Origin: Pseudomonas sp. 6D_7.1_Bac1
GTDB taxonomy: Bacteria > Pseudomonadota > Gammaproteobacteria > Pseudomonadales > Pseudomonadaceae
Assembly: GCF_025465945.1 (NCBI RefSeq)
Contig: NZ_JANLNW010000019.1
Location: 62,001 to 126,000, forward strand
DNA: 64,000 nucleotides
Reading direction: 5' to 3'
The position numbers were made by a program, and so were the translations under genes. Below, in pieces: positions 28,984 to 35,481 of the stretch (position 1 is its first letter; each line of letters begins with the position of its first letter). The notes beneath the pieces are model-generated. The model had not been told where the DNA came from. It searched no databases and saw only the letters and a list, made by a program, of their open reading frames with translations.

Positions 28984-29009
28984 GGAATAAACCTGCGTGG
29001 GCTTCGTCT
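28984..29009 (+). promoter_or_regulatory. ECF-type promoter of the catalase-b561 operon
   Basis: GGAAT at 28984-28988, a 16-bp spacer, and CGTCT at 29005-29009. This is the general ECF pattern (GGAA-type -35, CGTC-type -10) and the exact twin of the promoter facing the sigma gene. Confidence 0.78.
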
Positions 29010-29052
29010 GATTGATCCTTCCCACCGGTGGCCCTCGGCCCTGGAGATGTTC

Positions 29053-30144
29053 ATGGTTGATCGTTCACCACCGTCAAGGCCCGATAAAATTCCCCTCAGT
29101 AGCGTGAGCCTGGCCTTGCGTCTGGCCGGGATCGGCGCGGTAGTCGCCGCACTGGCCGGGGCCTTTGCCTACGTCAATGGCACGTTTGACCCGCAGCGCC
29201 TGACGCCAAAAGCGCTGGTCGATGTGTTGGAGAAAAATAACGGCGTACACCCGGGGTTTCGGCGCAATCACGCCAAAGGCGTGTGCGTGGTCGGGTATTT
29301 CGAAAGCAGCAACGAGGCGCGCCCGTATTCAACCGCCCAGGTTTTCAGCGCGGCGCGAACGCCGGTCGTGGGACGTTTTGCGCTGCCCAGTGGCAATCCC
29401 TACGCGCCGGACAGTAGCGTACCGATCCGCAGCCTGGCGTTGCGCTTCAAGCAGGCCAACGGTCAGCAATGGCGCACAGGGATGAACAGCATGCCGGTGT
29501 TTCCGGTGGGCACACCCGAGGCGTTCTATCAGTTGCAGCAGGCCCAGACTCCCGATCCGGCCACCGGCAAACCCAATCCTGCCAGCGTGCCAGCGTTTTT
29601 CGCCGCACACCCGGAAACCGCGCCTTTCCTGCAATGGGTCAAGACCGCCAAGCCGTCGGCCAGTTACGTGACCGAGACTTACAACGGCATCAATGCTTTT
29701 TACCTGGTCAACGCGGCGGGCCAACGTCAGGCGGTGCGATGGAGCGTGGTCCCCGTGGCGCAAGACGCGGCCGGCGCCAGTGCCCCTGAAGGCGCGGACT
29801 TCCTCGAAAAGGATCTGCTCCAGCGCTTGAAGGCCGGGCCGTTGCGTTGGCAGCTGAATCTCGCGCTGGCCACGCCCGCTGACCCGACCAACGATGCCAG
29901 CAAGGCCTGGCTGGGTGAGCGCAAGGTCTTGAACGCCGGGACTCTGGTGCTGGAAAGCACCCAGGTGCAAAACGATGGCGAGTGCCGCGACATCAACTAC
30001 GACCCACTGGTATTACCGAGCGGTATCGAGGGCTCCGATGACCCGTTGCTGGCTGCACGTTCGGCGGCTTATGCCCGTTCTTACCTGCGTCGAACCGGTG
30101 AAACCGACCCGTTGCCCACCGCCAAACAGGAGTCGCCACAATGA
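29053..30144 (+). CDS. SrpA-type catalase-related peroxidase, membrane-anchored
   Basis: 363 aa. An N-terminal transmembrane anchor (about 20-45) is followed by a catalase core much shorter than classical catalases: R-R-N-H-A-K-G with the distal His near residue 73, the substrate channel G-R-F-A-L-P-S-G-N-P, and a haem-side Y-A-R-S-Y-L-R near the C-terminus. Such mini-catalases are periplasmic haem peroxidases. The downstream b561 gene overlaps its stop (ATGA), so quinol-derived electrons may feed the peroxidase. ATG 29053 has GGAG six bases upstream; ATG 29047 is too close to that site. Confidence 0.88.
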   Translation: MVDRSPPSRPDKIPLSSVSLALRLAGIGAVVAALAGAFAYVNGTFDPQRLTPKALVDVLEKNNGVHPGFRRNHAKGVCVVGYFESSNEARPYSTAQVFSAARTPVVGRFALPSGNPYAPDSSVPIRSLALRFKQANGQQWRTGMNSMPVFPVGTPEAFYQLQQAQTPDPATGKPNPASVPAFFAAHPETAPFLQWVKTAKPSASYVTETYNGINAFYLVNAAGQRQAVRWSVVPVAQDAAGASAPEGADFLEKDLLQRLKAGPLRWQLNLALATPADPTNDASKAWLGERKVLNAGTLVLESTQVQNDGECRDINYDPLVLPSGIEGSDDPLLAARSAAYARSYLRRTGETDPLPTAKQESPQ

Positions 30145-30683
30145 GCGCGCACCCTCATCATTTCGCGCCACTGGCGCGGCTGCTGCACTGGCTGATGGCG
30201 TTGATGATCATCGCCATGTTGTTTATCGGTGCCGGTATGGTCGCCTCGGTGTCCGAGCGCCATGAATGGCTGATCCATCTGCACAAGCCCTTGGGCATCG
30301 CAATTTTGCTGCTGGTGATTGTGCGGCTGTTCGTGCGGTTTACAACCAGCCAACCGCAGTTGCCAACTGACTTGCCCGCCTGGCAAGTGCTGGCGGCCAA
30401 GGCTTCCCATGTGTTGCTTTACACCTTGATGCTGGTTCTGCCGGTGCTTGGCTGGGCAATGATTTCGGCGGCGGGGGACCCGGTGATGCTCGGCAATGCC
30501 TTACAACTGCCGTCGATTGTGCCGGCCAATGCATCGCTGTTTGCCTTCCTGCGCAATGCCCACGGTTATCTGGCGTACTTGCTGTTTCTGACCGTTCTAA
30601 TGCATCTGGCGGCGGCGTTGTTCCATGGTTGGGTGCGTCGCGATGGTGTGCTGCAAAGCATGCTGCGCAGCAAGGATCACTGA
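30141..30683 (+). CDS. Cytochrome b561 coupled to the catalase
   Basis: 180 aa with four transmembrane helices and family histidines (L-L-H-W-L-M near residue 14, L-H-K-P near 47, L-M-H-L-A-A near 155). Its start overlaps the catalase stop. The pair is probably a membrane electron-transfer module that passes quinol electrons to a periplasmic haem peroxidase under ECF control. Its 3' end overlaps the convergent MFS gene by 7 bp. Confidence 0.88.
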   Translation: MSAHPHHFAPLARLLHWLMALMIIAMLFIGAGMVASVSERHEWLIHLHKPLGIAILLLVIVRLFVRFTTSQPQLPTDLPAWQVLAAKASHVLLYTLMLVLPVLGWAMISAAGDPVMLGNALQLPSIVPANASLFAFLRNAHGYLAYLLFLTVLMHLAAALFHGWVRRDGVLQSMLRSKDH

Positions 30684-31891
30684 CCGACCTGCACGGCGCA
30701 TCGCTCAGGTGCGCTGCTTTTCAGTGTCAGCAGCCAATACACCAGCGCCACGGCGTTGATCGCAGCGCCCAACCAGCAGACGCCCAGCCAACCGGCCCAG
30801 GCGTAGATGGCCGTCGAGCCGATGGAGCCCAGTGCGCTGCCTATCGAGTAGAACAGCATATAGCCTGCGGTCAGTCGACTTTGAGCTTCGGGCCGCACGC
30901 TGTAGATCATGCTTTGGCTGGTCACGTGCACGGCCTGCAAGCCGAGATCGAAGGTGATCACACCCAGCAACAATGCCCAGAGTGACGATTGGGTCAGACC
31001 GATCGGCAGCCATGAGGCGAGCATCAGCAGCAGTGACAGTCCGCTGGTCCAGTGGCCCAGGCCCCGGTCGGCCAGATGTCCGGCGCGGGCGGCGGCCAAG
31101 GCACCGGCGGCACCGGCCAGCCCGAACAAGCCGATTTCACTGTGGGACAGTGACAGCGGCGGTTCGCTCAGCGGCAACACCATTGGCGTCCACAGCACCA
31201 TGGCGCTGGCGAACGTCAGCAGCGCGAGAGTGGCGCGCTGGCGCAGTACGACTTCCTCTTTGAACAGACTGAACACCGAGCCAATCAGTTGCCAATAGCG
31301 GCTGTCCGGTTGGGCTTGTTCGCGTTTGGGCAGCACCTGAAACAACAGCAGCGCCATCAGCAGCGTCAAACCGGCTGACAACACATAGATCGAGCGCCAA
31401 CCGGCCAGATCAGCCATCGCGCCGGAAACCGTTCGGGCCAACAGAATGCCGACCACGATCCCGCTGGTCACCACGCCCACCACCCGGCCACGCTCATCAG
31501 GCGCCGCCAGTGTAGCCGCGTATGCCACCAGCACCTGAGTGACCACCGCCAGCAGGCCAGTCAGGGCCATACCGATCAACAGCCAGAGGCTGTTCGGTGC
31601 CAGGGCGATCATCAGCAAGGCGATGGACGAGAGCAGTGTCTGAGTCACGATCAGACGTCGGCGGTTGAGCAGGTCGCCCAGCGGCACCAACAATAGCAAG
31701 CCGAGGCCATAACCGACTTGGGTCAGGGTCACGACGATGCCGATAGTCGCCGGGTCGATGTCAAACGCTTGGGCCATGGCGTCCAGCAGTGGCTGGGCGT
31801 AATAGACATTGCCGACCGCCAGCCCGCAGGCGATGGCAAACAGTAGAACGACGCCGCCGCTGAGGTGCGTAGAAGAACTGGAGGATTTCAT
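30677..31891 (-). CDS. MFS transporter (drug efflux type)
   Basis: 404 aa with twelve predicted membrane segments, the loop motif G-D-L-L-N-R-R-R between TM2 and TM3, and G-I-V-V-G-I-L-L-A-R-T-V-S-G in TM5 (motif C-like), typical of 12-TM drug/H+ antiporters. The start at 31891 has GGAG six bases upstream; the frame allows ATG 31915. It is divergent from an HxlR regulator, 102 bp apart, which likely represses it. Confidence 0.9.
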   Translation of the reverse strand: MKSSSSSTHLSGGVVLLFAIACGLAVGNVYYAQPLLDAMAQAFDIDPATIGIVVTLTQVGYGLGLLLLVPLGDLLNRRRLIVTQTLLSSIALLMIALAPNSLWLLIGMALTGLLAVVTQVLVAYAATLAAPDERGRVVGVVTSGIVVGILLARTVSGAMADLAGWRSIYVLSAGLTLLMALLLFQVLPKREQAQPDSRYWQLIGSVFSLFKEEVVLRQRATLALLTFASAMVLWTPMVLPLSEPPLSLSHSEIGLFGLAGAAGALAAARAGHLADRGLGHWTSGLSLLLMLASWLPIGLTQSSLWALLLGVITFDLGLQAVHVTSQSMIYSVRPEAQSRLTAGYMLFYSIGSALGSIGSTAIYAWAGWLGVCWLGAAINAVALVYWLLTLKSSAPERCAVQVGQ

Positions 31892-31993
31892 ACCGGGCTC
31901 CGAATGAGGTTTCAAATTAAAACCAGTTGTACGGTAGAGATCATGGTTTTATATTGCAACCACATTTTCTGCTGACAGCTTGCGAGCTCAATC

Positions 31994-32440
31994 ATGGTCA
32001 AACGCACAACCTTTGCTGACAACGAGTGCCCGGTCGCTCGTTCGCTGGACGCTATTGGCGACTGGTGGTCATTGCTGATCGTGCGCGATGCCTTCGACGG
32101 TATTCGGCGTTTCGGCGAGTTCCAGCGCAGCCTCGGCATGGCCAAGAACATCCTGTCTGCACGTTTGCGCTCGCTGGTGGCCCACGAGATCTTCGAGGTG
32201 GTCCCGGCATCGGACGGCAGTGCTTACCAGGAATATGTGCTGACGGAGAAAGGGAAGGGCCTGTTCACTCTGATCATTGGCTTGCGACAGTGGGGCGAGG
32301 CGTTTTTCTTTGAGGCGGGGGAGCCACATTCACGGATGGTGGATCGGGAGAAGGGGCAGCCAATCAGGCCTTTGGAGTTGCGTTCGGAGGATGGGCGGTT
32401 GCTCGGGCCTGAGGATTGTCGGCGTATCGCCGCCGAGTGA
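31994..32440 (+). CDS. HxlR-family transcriptional regulator
   Basis: 148 aa winged-helix protein with the family pattern C-P-V-A-R-S-L-D-A-I-G-D-W-W-S-L-L-I-V-R and F-x-E-F-Q-R-S-L-G-M-A-K-N-I-L-S-A-R-L. A Cys near residue 12 is the position used by redox- or aldehyde-sensing HxlR members. It is divergent from the MFS gene. The shared gap contains GGTT-n9-AACC around 31944-31960, a possible operator. Confidence 0.9.
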   Translation: MVKRTTFADNECPVARSLDAIGDWWSLLIVRDAFDGIRRFGEFQRSLGMAKNILSARLRSLVAHEIFEVVPASDGSAYQEYVLTEKGKGLFTLIIGLRQWGEAFFFEAGEPHSRMVDREKGQPIRPLELRSEDGRLLGPEDCRRIAAE

Positions 32441-32475
32441 AAAAATGGCTGCATGCCGTTTGGGCACGCAGCCAT
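32439..32475 (-). terminator. Rho-independent terminator of the M14 peptidase gene
   Basis: ATGGCTGC-n-TGCC at 32445-32457 pairs with GGCA-n-GCAGCCAT at 32463-32475. On the minus strand the stem is followed by a six-T run that reaches into the end of the convergent HxlR gene. Confidence 0.8.
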
Positions 32476-32484
32476 CGAGAGGCA

Positions 32485-33636
32485 TCAGCGCAGGCTGCCG
32501 ACCATCTCCGCAATCGTCGACAACACATCCTTGCCCAACTGCATCGAACGTTTGCCGGACCAGCCGGTGAGCGCATTCGGTGCGTCGTTGTTGTCCTTGA
32601 ATGGCATTTCCAGGGTCAGCGACAGGCAATCGAACTTCTCGCCGACGCTGTTGCAGGCCAGGGTCATGTTGGCCTTGCCTGGCTCGTCGCGGGTGTAGCC
32701 GTGGGTAGTCTGGAAGTCGCGAGTCAGGTGTTTCAGGTGGCTACGGAAGTGCTCTTCGAGTTTTGCGATTCGCAGCGTGTAACCCGGGTTGCCTTCGCAA
32801 CCGGCGGTGAACACGTAGGGGATTTCTTCATCGCCGTGGATATCGAGGAATAGGTCGACGCCGTACTCTTCCATCTGTTGTTGAACGAACAACACTTCCG
32901 GGCTGATCTCCTGACTTGCACTCTGCCAGGCGCGATTGAGGTCCTGGCCCATGGCGTTGGTACGCAAGTGACCATGGAAGGCGCCGTCCGGGTTCATGTT
33001 CGGCACCAGGTACAGGTCGGCACTGGCCAGTAGTTTGATCAGCTCAGGGTCATTGTGCTGTTGCAGACGCTCGATGACGCCTTCCATGAACCACTCGGCC
33101 ATGTGTTCGCCAGGGTGCTGCTGAGCGATGATCCATACCTTGCGCTGGCCTTCGGCACCGCTGCCTTTGCGCAGCAGTTGAATGTCGCGCCCTTCGACGC
33201 TTTTACCGGTGGCCAGCAGCTCGGTGCCAGCCTTGCTCAGCGCTTGCTCGATCAGCCAGTCGTGGCGTCCGCGGCTGTAGGGTTCAAAGTAGGCGAACCA
33301 GGCGTGAGTTTCGGTGGCTTCGAGGCTGAAGCGCAGGCAGTCGCCTTCAAAGATCGTCGGTACACGGAACCAGTTCACGTGGTCATACGAGGCCACCGTC
33401 TGGTATCCATCCCATGCCTTGTTGTAGGAGGATTTACTGGCGTTGTTGAGGCGAAACCAATGTTCCTGGCCGACGTGCAGACCACTGGCCTTGAAGTGAA
33501 ACCACTGGAGATGCTGACTGCGGGTGTCGGGTTTGATGGCCAGCAATGCCTGCAACGGATTGCTGAGGTCCAGCACCTCAATGTTGCCGCTGTCGAAGTT
33601 GGCAGTGATATCAAAGGAGCGGTGAGCCACGGTCAT
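32485..33636 (-). CDS. M14-family zinc carboxypeptidase (cytosolic carboxypeptidase-like)
   Basis: 383 aa. An N-terminal beta domain (1-130) is followed by an M14 catalytic domain with zinc ligands in Q-Q-H-P-G-E-H (His and Glu) and a third His in D-I-H-G-D-E, plus N-P-D-G-A and the Glu of L-E-M-P-F as general base. This matches the bacterial relatives of cytosolic carboxypeptidase 6. There is no signal peptide, so it acts in the cytoplasm; the substrate is unknown, with C-terminal amino-acid or peptide-amide trimming likely. It is monocistronic with its own terminator. Confidence 0.88.
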   Translation of the reverse strand: MTVAHRSFDITANFDSGNIEVLDLSNPLQALLAIKPDTRSQHLQWFHFKASGLHVGQEHWFRLNNASKSSYNKAWDGYQTVASYDHVNWFRVPTIFEGDCLRFSLEATETHAWFAYFEPYSRGRHDWLIEQALSKAGTELLATGKSVEGRDIQLLRKGSGAEGQRKVWIIAQQHPGEHMAEWFMEGVIERLQQHNDPELIKLLASADLYLVPNMNPDGAFHGHLRTNAMGQDLNRAWQSASQEISPEVLFVQQQMEEYGVDLFLDIHGDEEIPYVFTAGCEGNPGYTLRIAKLEEHFRSHLKHLTRDFQTTHGYTRDEPGKANMTLACNSVGEKFDCLSLTLEMPFKDNNDAPNALTGWSGKRSMQLGKDVLSTIAEMVGSLR

Positions 33637-33911
33637 AATCTATTCCTGAGTATGATTTTTATGGCTGCTACTTTACACGCAAGGATGGGGAAAACTGAGG
33701 GTAATTTACGCGGGATAAAGCGGGGGGCGTCGTCCTTGACGCAGCAGCAGCTTAGTGTTTATGCGATTGGTTCTCAAGTGCTATTTTCTGCTGCTTATAG
33801 CCTGTGTTTGAGCGGTTTGTTGCAAAAAGATGCTCTTTTGATATCATCCGCGCCATCGAATTTAGCAACACCAGTCTTCATTAGCCTGAAGCCATAGCCA
33901 GAATAACTGGC
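33637..33911. other. Intergenic region before PrrF
   Basis: No gene supported. A promoter-like TTGCAA (near 33813) and GATATCAT pair faces right and would give a short transcript running into the PrrF terminator hairpin from the opposite side. I see no product for it. Confidence 0.4.
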
Positions 33912-34025
33912 AAAAAAAAGACCCGGCAAAAAGCCGGGTCAAAAACCGTGATTAGCCTGATGAGGAGATATTCCAGGAGTCCGACCTAAGGTCTCTTGGT
34001 CTATCGACCGATCTCGCGATCAGTT
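33912..34025 (-). ncRNA. prrF: PrrF iron-responsive small RNA
   Basis: About 114 nt on the minus strand, starting AACTGATCGCGAGATC and containing the conserved stretch TCTCCTCATCAGGCTAATCA and then CGG-T5-GACC that I recognise from PrrF RNAs. It ends in the hairpin GACCCGGC/GCCGGGTC (33940-33920) and an eight-T run (33919-33912). A Fur box overlaps its promoter. PrrF represses mRNAs of iron-rich proteins when iron is scarce, acting with Hfq. Only one copy is here; fluorescent pseudomonads generally have a second elsewhere. Confidence 0.93.
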
Positions 34026-34031
34026 GCTTGC

Positions 34032-34050
34032 AATAATAATCATTATCATT
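34032..34050 (-). promoter_or_regulatory. Fur box of prrF
   Basis: A 19-bp sequence reading AATGATAATGATTATTATT on the minus strand, close to the Fur consensus of GATAAT hexamers. It lies 7 bp upstream of the predicted prrF start, where Fur-Fe2+ would block transcription. Confidence 0.9.
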
Positions 34051-34159
34051 TGCAAATCAAATGTTTTCATCAGCCTTATTGGAAATATTTTTCCTGTGGC
34101 TTTCCCAAACGTCTGCAACGCGACTCAAATCGCAGCGTTCACTTCGCTTTTTTTCCTGT

Positions 34160-34501
34160 TCAATCTTTCTGGTCTCCGTCCAGGGACCTGTCCACCATGG
34201 CCTTGGCCATGTCGATCATGTGTACCACTGAAAACGCCAGGTCGCGGCTTGCACCATGCAGGTTGTCCGCCGACTCATAAGCGGTCGCTGCTGCACAGCG
34301 CAGCAAGTCCGACGCATGGACCAGAGCCTCTTCGCTGCTGATGTTACGGTTTACATCGAAGAATCGTTCCGCGACTTCGAACTCTGAAACAGTTGGTTTC
34401 AAGTAATAGTCGAGGGCGCGCTGGGCCGCTGCACAGCCCTTGAGCGAAGTGAAGTTCGCGTCGATTTCCTGTTCTGTCGAGTCTTTGCGGGTGATATCCA
34501 T
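34160..34501 (-). CDS. DUF3077/DUF6124-type protein of unknown function
   Basis: 113 aa. It shares with the product at 14521-14898 the block A-A-Q-R-A-L-D-Y-Y-L (residues about 25-34), an H-A-S-D-L-L-R-C-A-A helix and a C-terminal M-I-D-M-A-K-A-M-V-D-R-S-L-D. It is soluble, helical, and without known catalytic residues. The start at 34501 follows a GGAG site; upstream in-frame residues are unconserved. It is divergent from a phage-type repressor gene 130 bp away, which could control it. Unlike its relative, it has no structured leader. Confidence 0.75.
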   Translation of the reverse strand: MDITRKDSTEQEIDANFTSLKGCAAAQRALDYYLKPTVSEFEVAERFFDVNRNISSEEALVHASDLLRCAAATAYESADNLHGASRDLAFSVVHMIDMAKAMVDRSLDGDQKD

Positions 34502-34630
34502 GCTGGGTAATGCTCCGTAGGTGGGGCGAATGAGTAATCTGAATCCTAGTACCAATTGTATTTATGACGAGAAATTAAATACTACAATATGTGTGTTGAG
34601 GGTCCGTCTACGCGAAGTATTGTTCCGCCC

Positions 34631-35296
34631 ATGGATAAATGGATTGAATTGGTCAAGGCCAAGATGAGTGAACTCAAAATCACTCAGGAAAAACTCGCAG
34701 AGCGTCTCGGGATGTCTCAGGGCGGTATCGGCCATTGGCTGAACAAGCGTCGTCAGCCCAGCCTTGAGGACATGAACCGGGTGCTTCAGGAACTGGGATT
34801 GGGGTTTCTCGAAGTTGCCCTGGTGATCAGGGAGCCTGAGGTTGCGCAAGACGATGCCGAAGCGGATGACTACGAAGTGTCGTTGGCGCAAAAGTACAAC
34901 CCGTACTTCCGCTACCCGGTCAGTGATTGGCGCGGTATTGGCGAAGTGCGCGAGCCTGCGCCGGCCGCTTATGCCAAGGGCCGCTACGAGTTATCGGATT
35001 ATCACGCTCAAGGTCCGGCGTTCTGGCTGGTCGTGGTCGGCGATGCGATGACTGCGCCGAGCGGCATCAGTATTGCGCAAGACATGCTGATTCTGGTCGA
35101 CCCGGCGGTTGAAGCCGTGCCCGGCAAACTGGTGATCGCGCAATGGCCTGACAGCGCCGAAGCGACGTTCCGCAAGCTGATCGAAGAGGGCGGCCAACGC
35201 TATCTCGTGCCGCTGAATCCGACTTACCCGAAAGCCCTGTTTACCGACGAGTGTCGAATCATTGGTGTAGTGGTGCAGGCAACTGCCAAGTTCTAG
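34631..35296 (+). CDS. XRE/S24-fold repressor with degenerate peptidase site
   Basis: 221 aa. The N-terminal HTH (1-60; Q-E-K-L-A-E-R-L-G-M-S-Q-G-G-I-G-H-W) and a C-terminal LexA/CI-like S24 domain (about 95-221) make it look like a RecA-cleavable repressor. However, the nucleophile position reads Ala139 (G-D-A-M instead of G-D-S-M), the catalytic lysine position reads Arg181 (T-F-R-K-L against T-F-K-K-L in lambda CI), and the Ala-Gly cleavage site reads Ile103-Gly104. Self-cleavage should be impossible. The domain may serve only for dimerisation or ligand sensing. It is divergent from a DUF3077-type gene. Confidence 0.88.
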   Translation: MDKWIELVKAKMSELKITQEKLAERLGMSQGGIGHWLNKRRQPSLEDMNRVLQELGLGFLEVALVIREPEVAQDDAEADDYEVSLAQKYNPYFRYPVSDWRGIGEVREPAPAAYAKGRYELSDYHAQGPAFWLVVVGDAMTAPSGISIAQDMLILVDPAVEAVPGKLVIAQWPDSAEATFRKLIEEGGQRYLVPLNPTYPKALFTDECRIIGVVVQATAKF

Positions 35297-35440
35297 GCTC
35301 TGTACGAAAGCTGCCTGCGCGTCGACCAGACTGCGTTAAAAACAGGCTCGAAATGCTCATTTAGGGGCCTAAACTCCGCTTTCTCGCCTGTTTTTGCCTT
35401 GCCTGATCGCCGCTCGGCGAGTTTTCGTACAGACCCTAGT
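35292..35440. mobile_element. MITE-like element with 17-bp terminal inverted repeats
   Basis: About 147 bp bounded by CTAGGCTCTGTACGAAA (35293-35309) and, inverted, CTAGGGTCTGTACGAAA (35439-35423): 16 of 17 positions agree. The outer CTAG at each end could be the target duplication. An inner repeat, AAAAACAGGC (about 35338-35347) with GCCTGTTTTT (about 35387-35396), makes a second stem. No coding capacity. A lone end with the same core (GGGTCTGTACGAAAG) occurs at 58655-58669. Confidence 0.65.
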
Positions 35441-35442
35441 CA

Positions 35443-35469
35443 GACAGGTCCTACGGCGTAGGACCTGTC
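35443..35469. terminator. Perfect 13-bp palindrome after liuD
   Basis: GACAGGTCCTACG and CGTAGGACCTGTC are separated by one base. It lies 13 bp beyond the liuD stop and probably ends or protects the liu message, although no T-run follows. Confidence 0.55.
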
Positions 35470-35481
35470 ATCAGACCGCGA

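Noticed and set aside
34160..35296. A prophage remnant around the CI-like repressor
   Set aside because: No integrase, structural or lysis genes lie nearby; the regulator stands beside a DUF3077-type gene and core metabolism genes.
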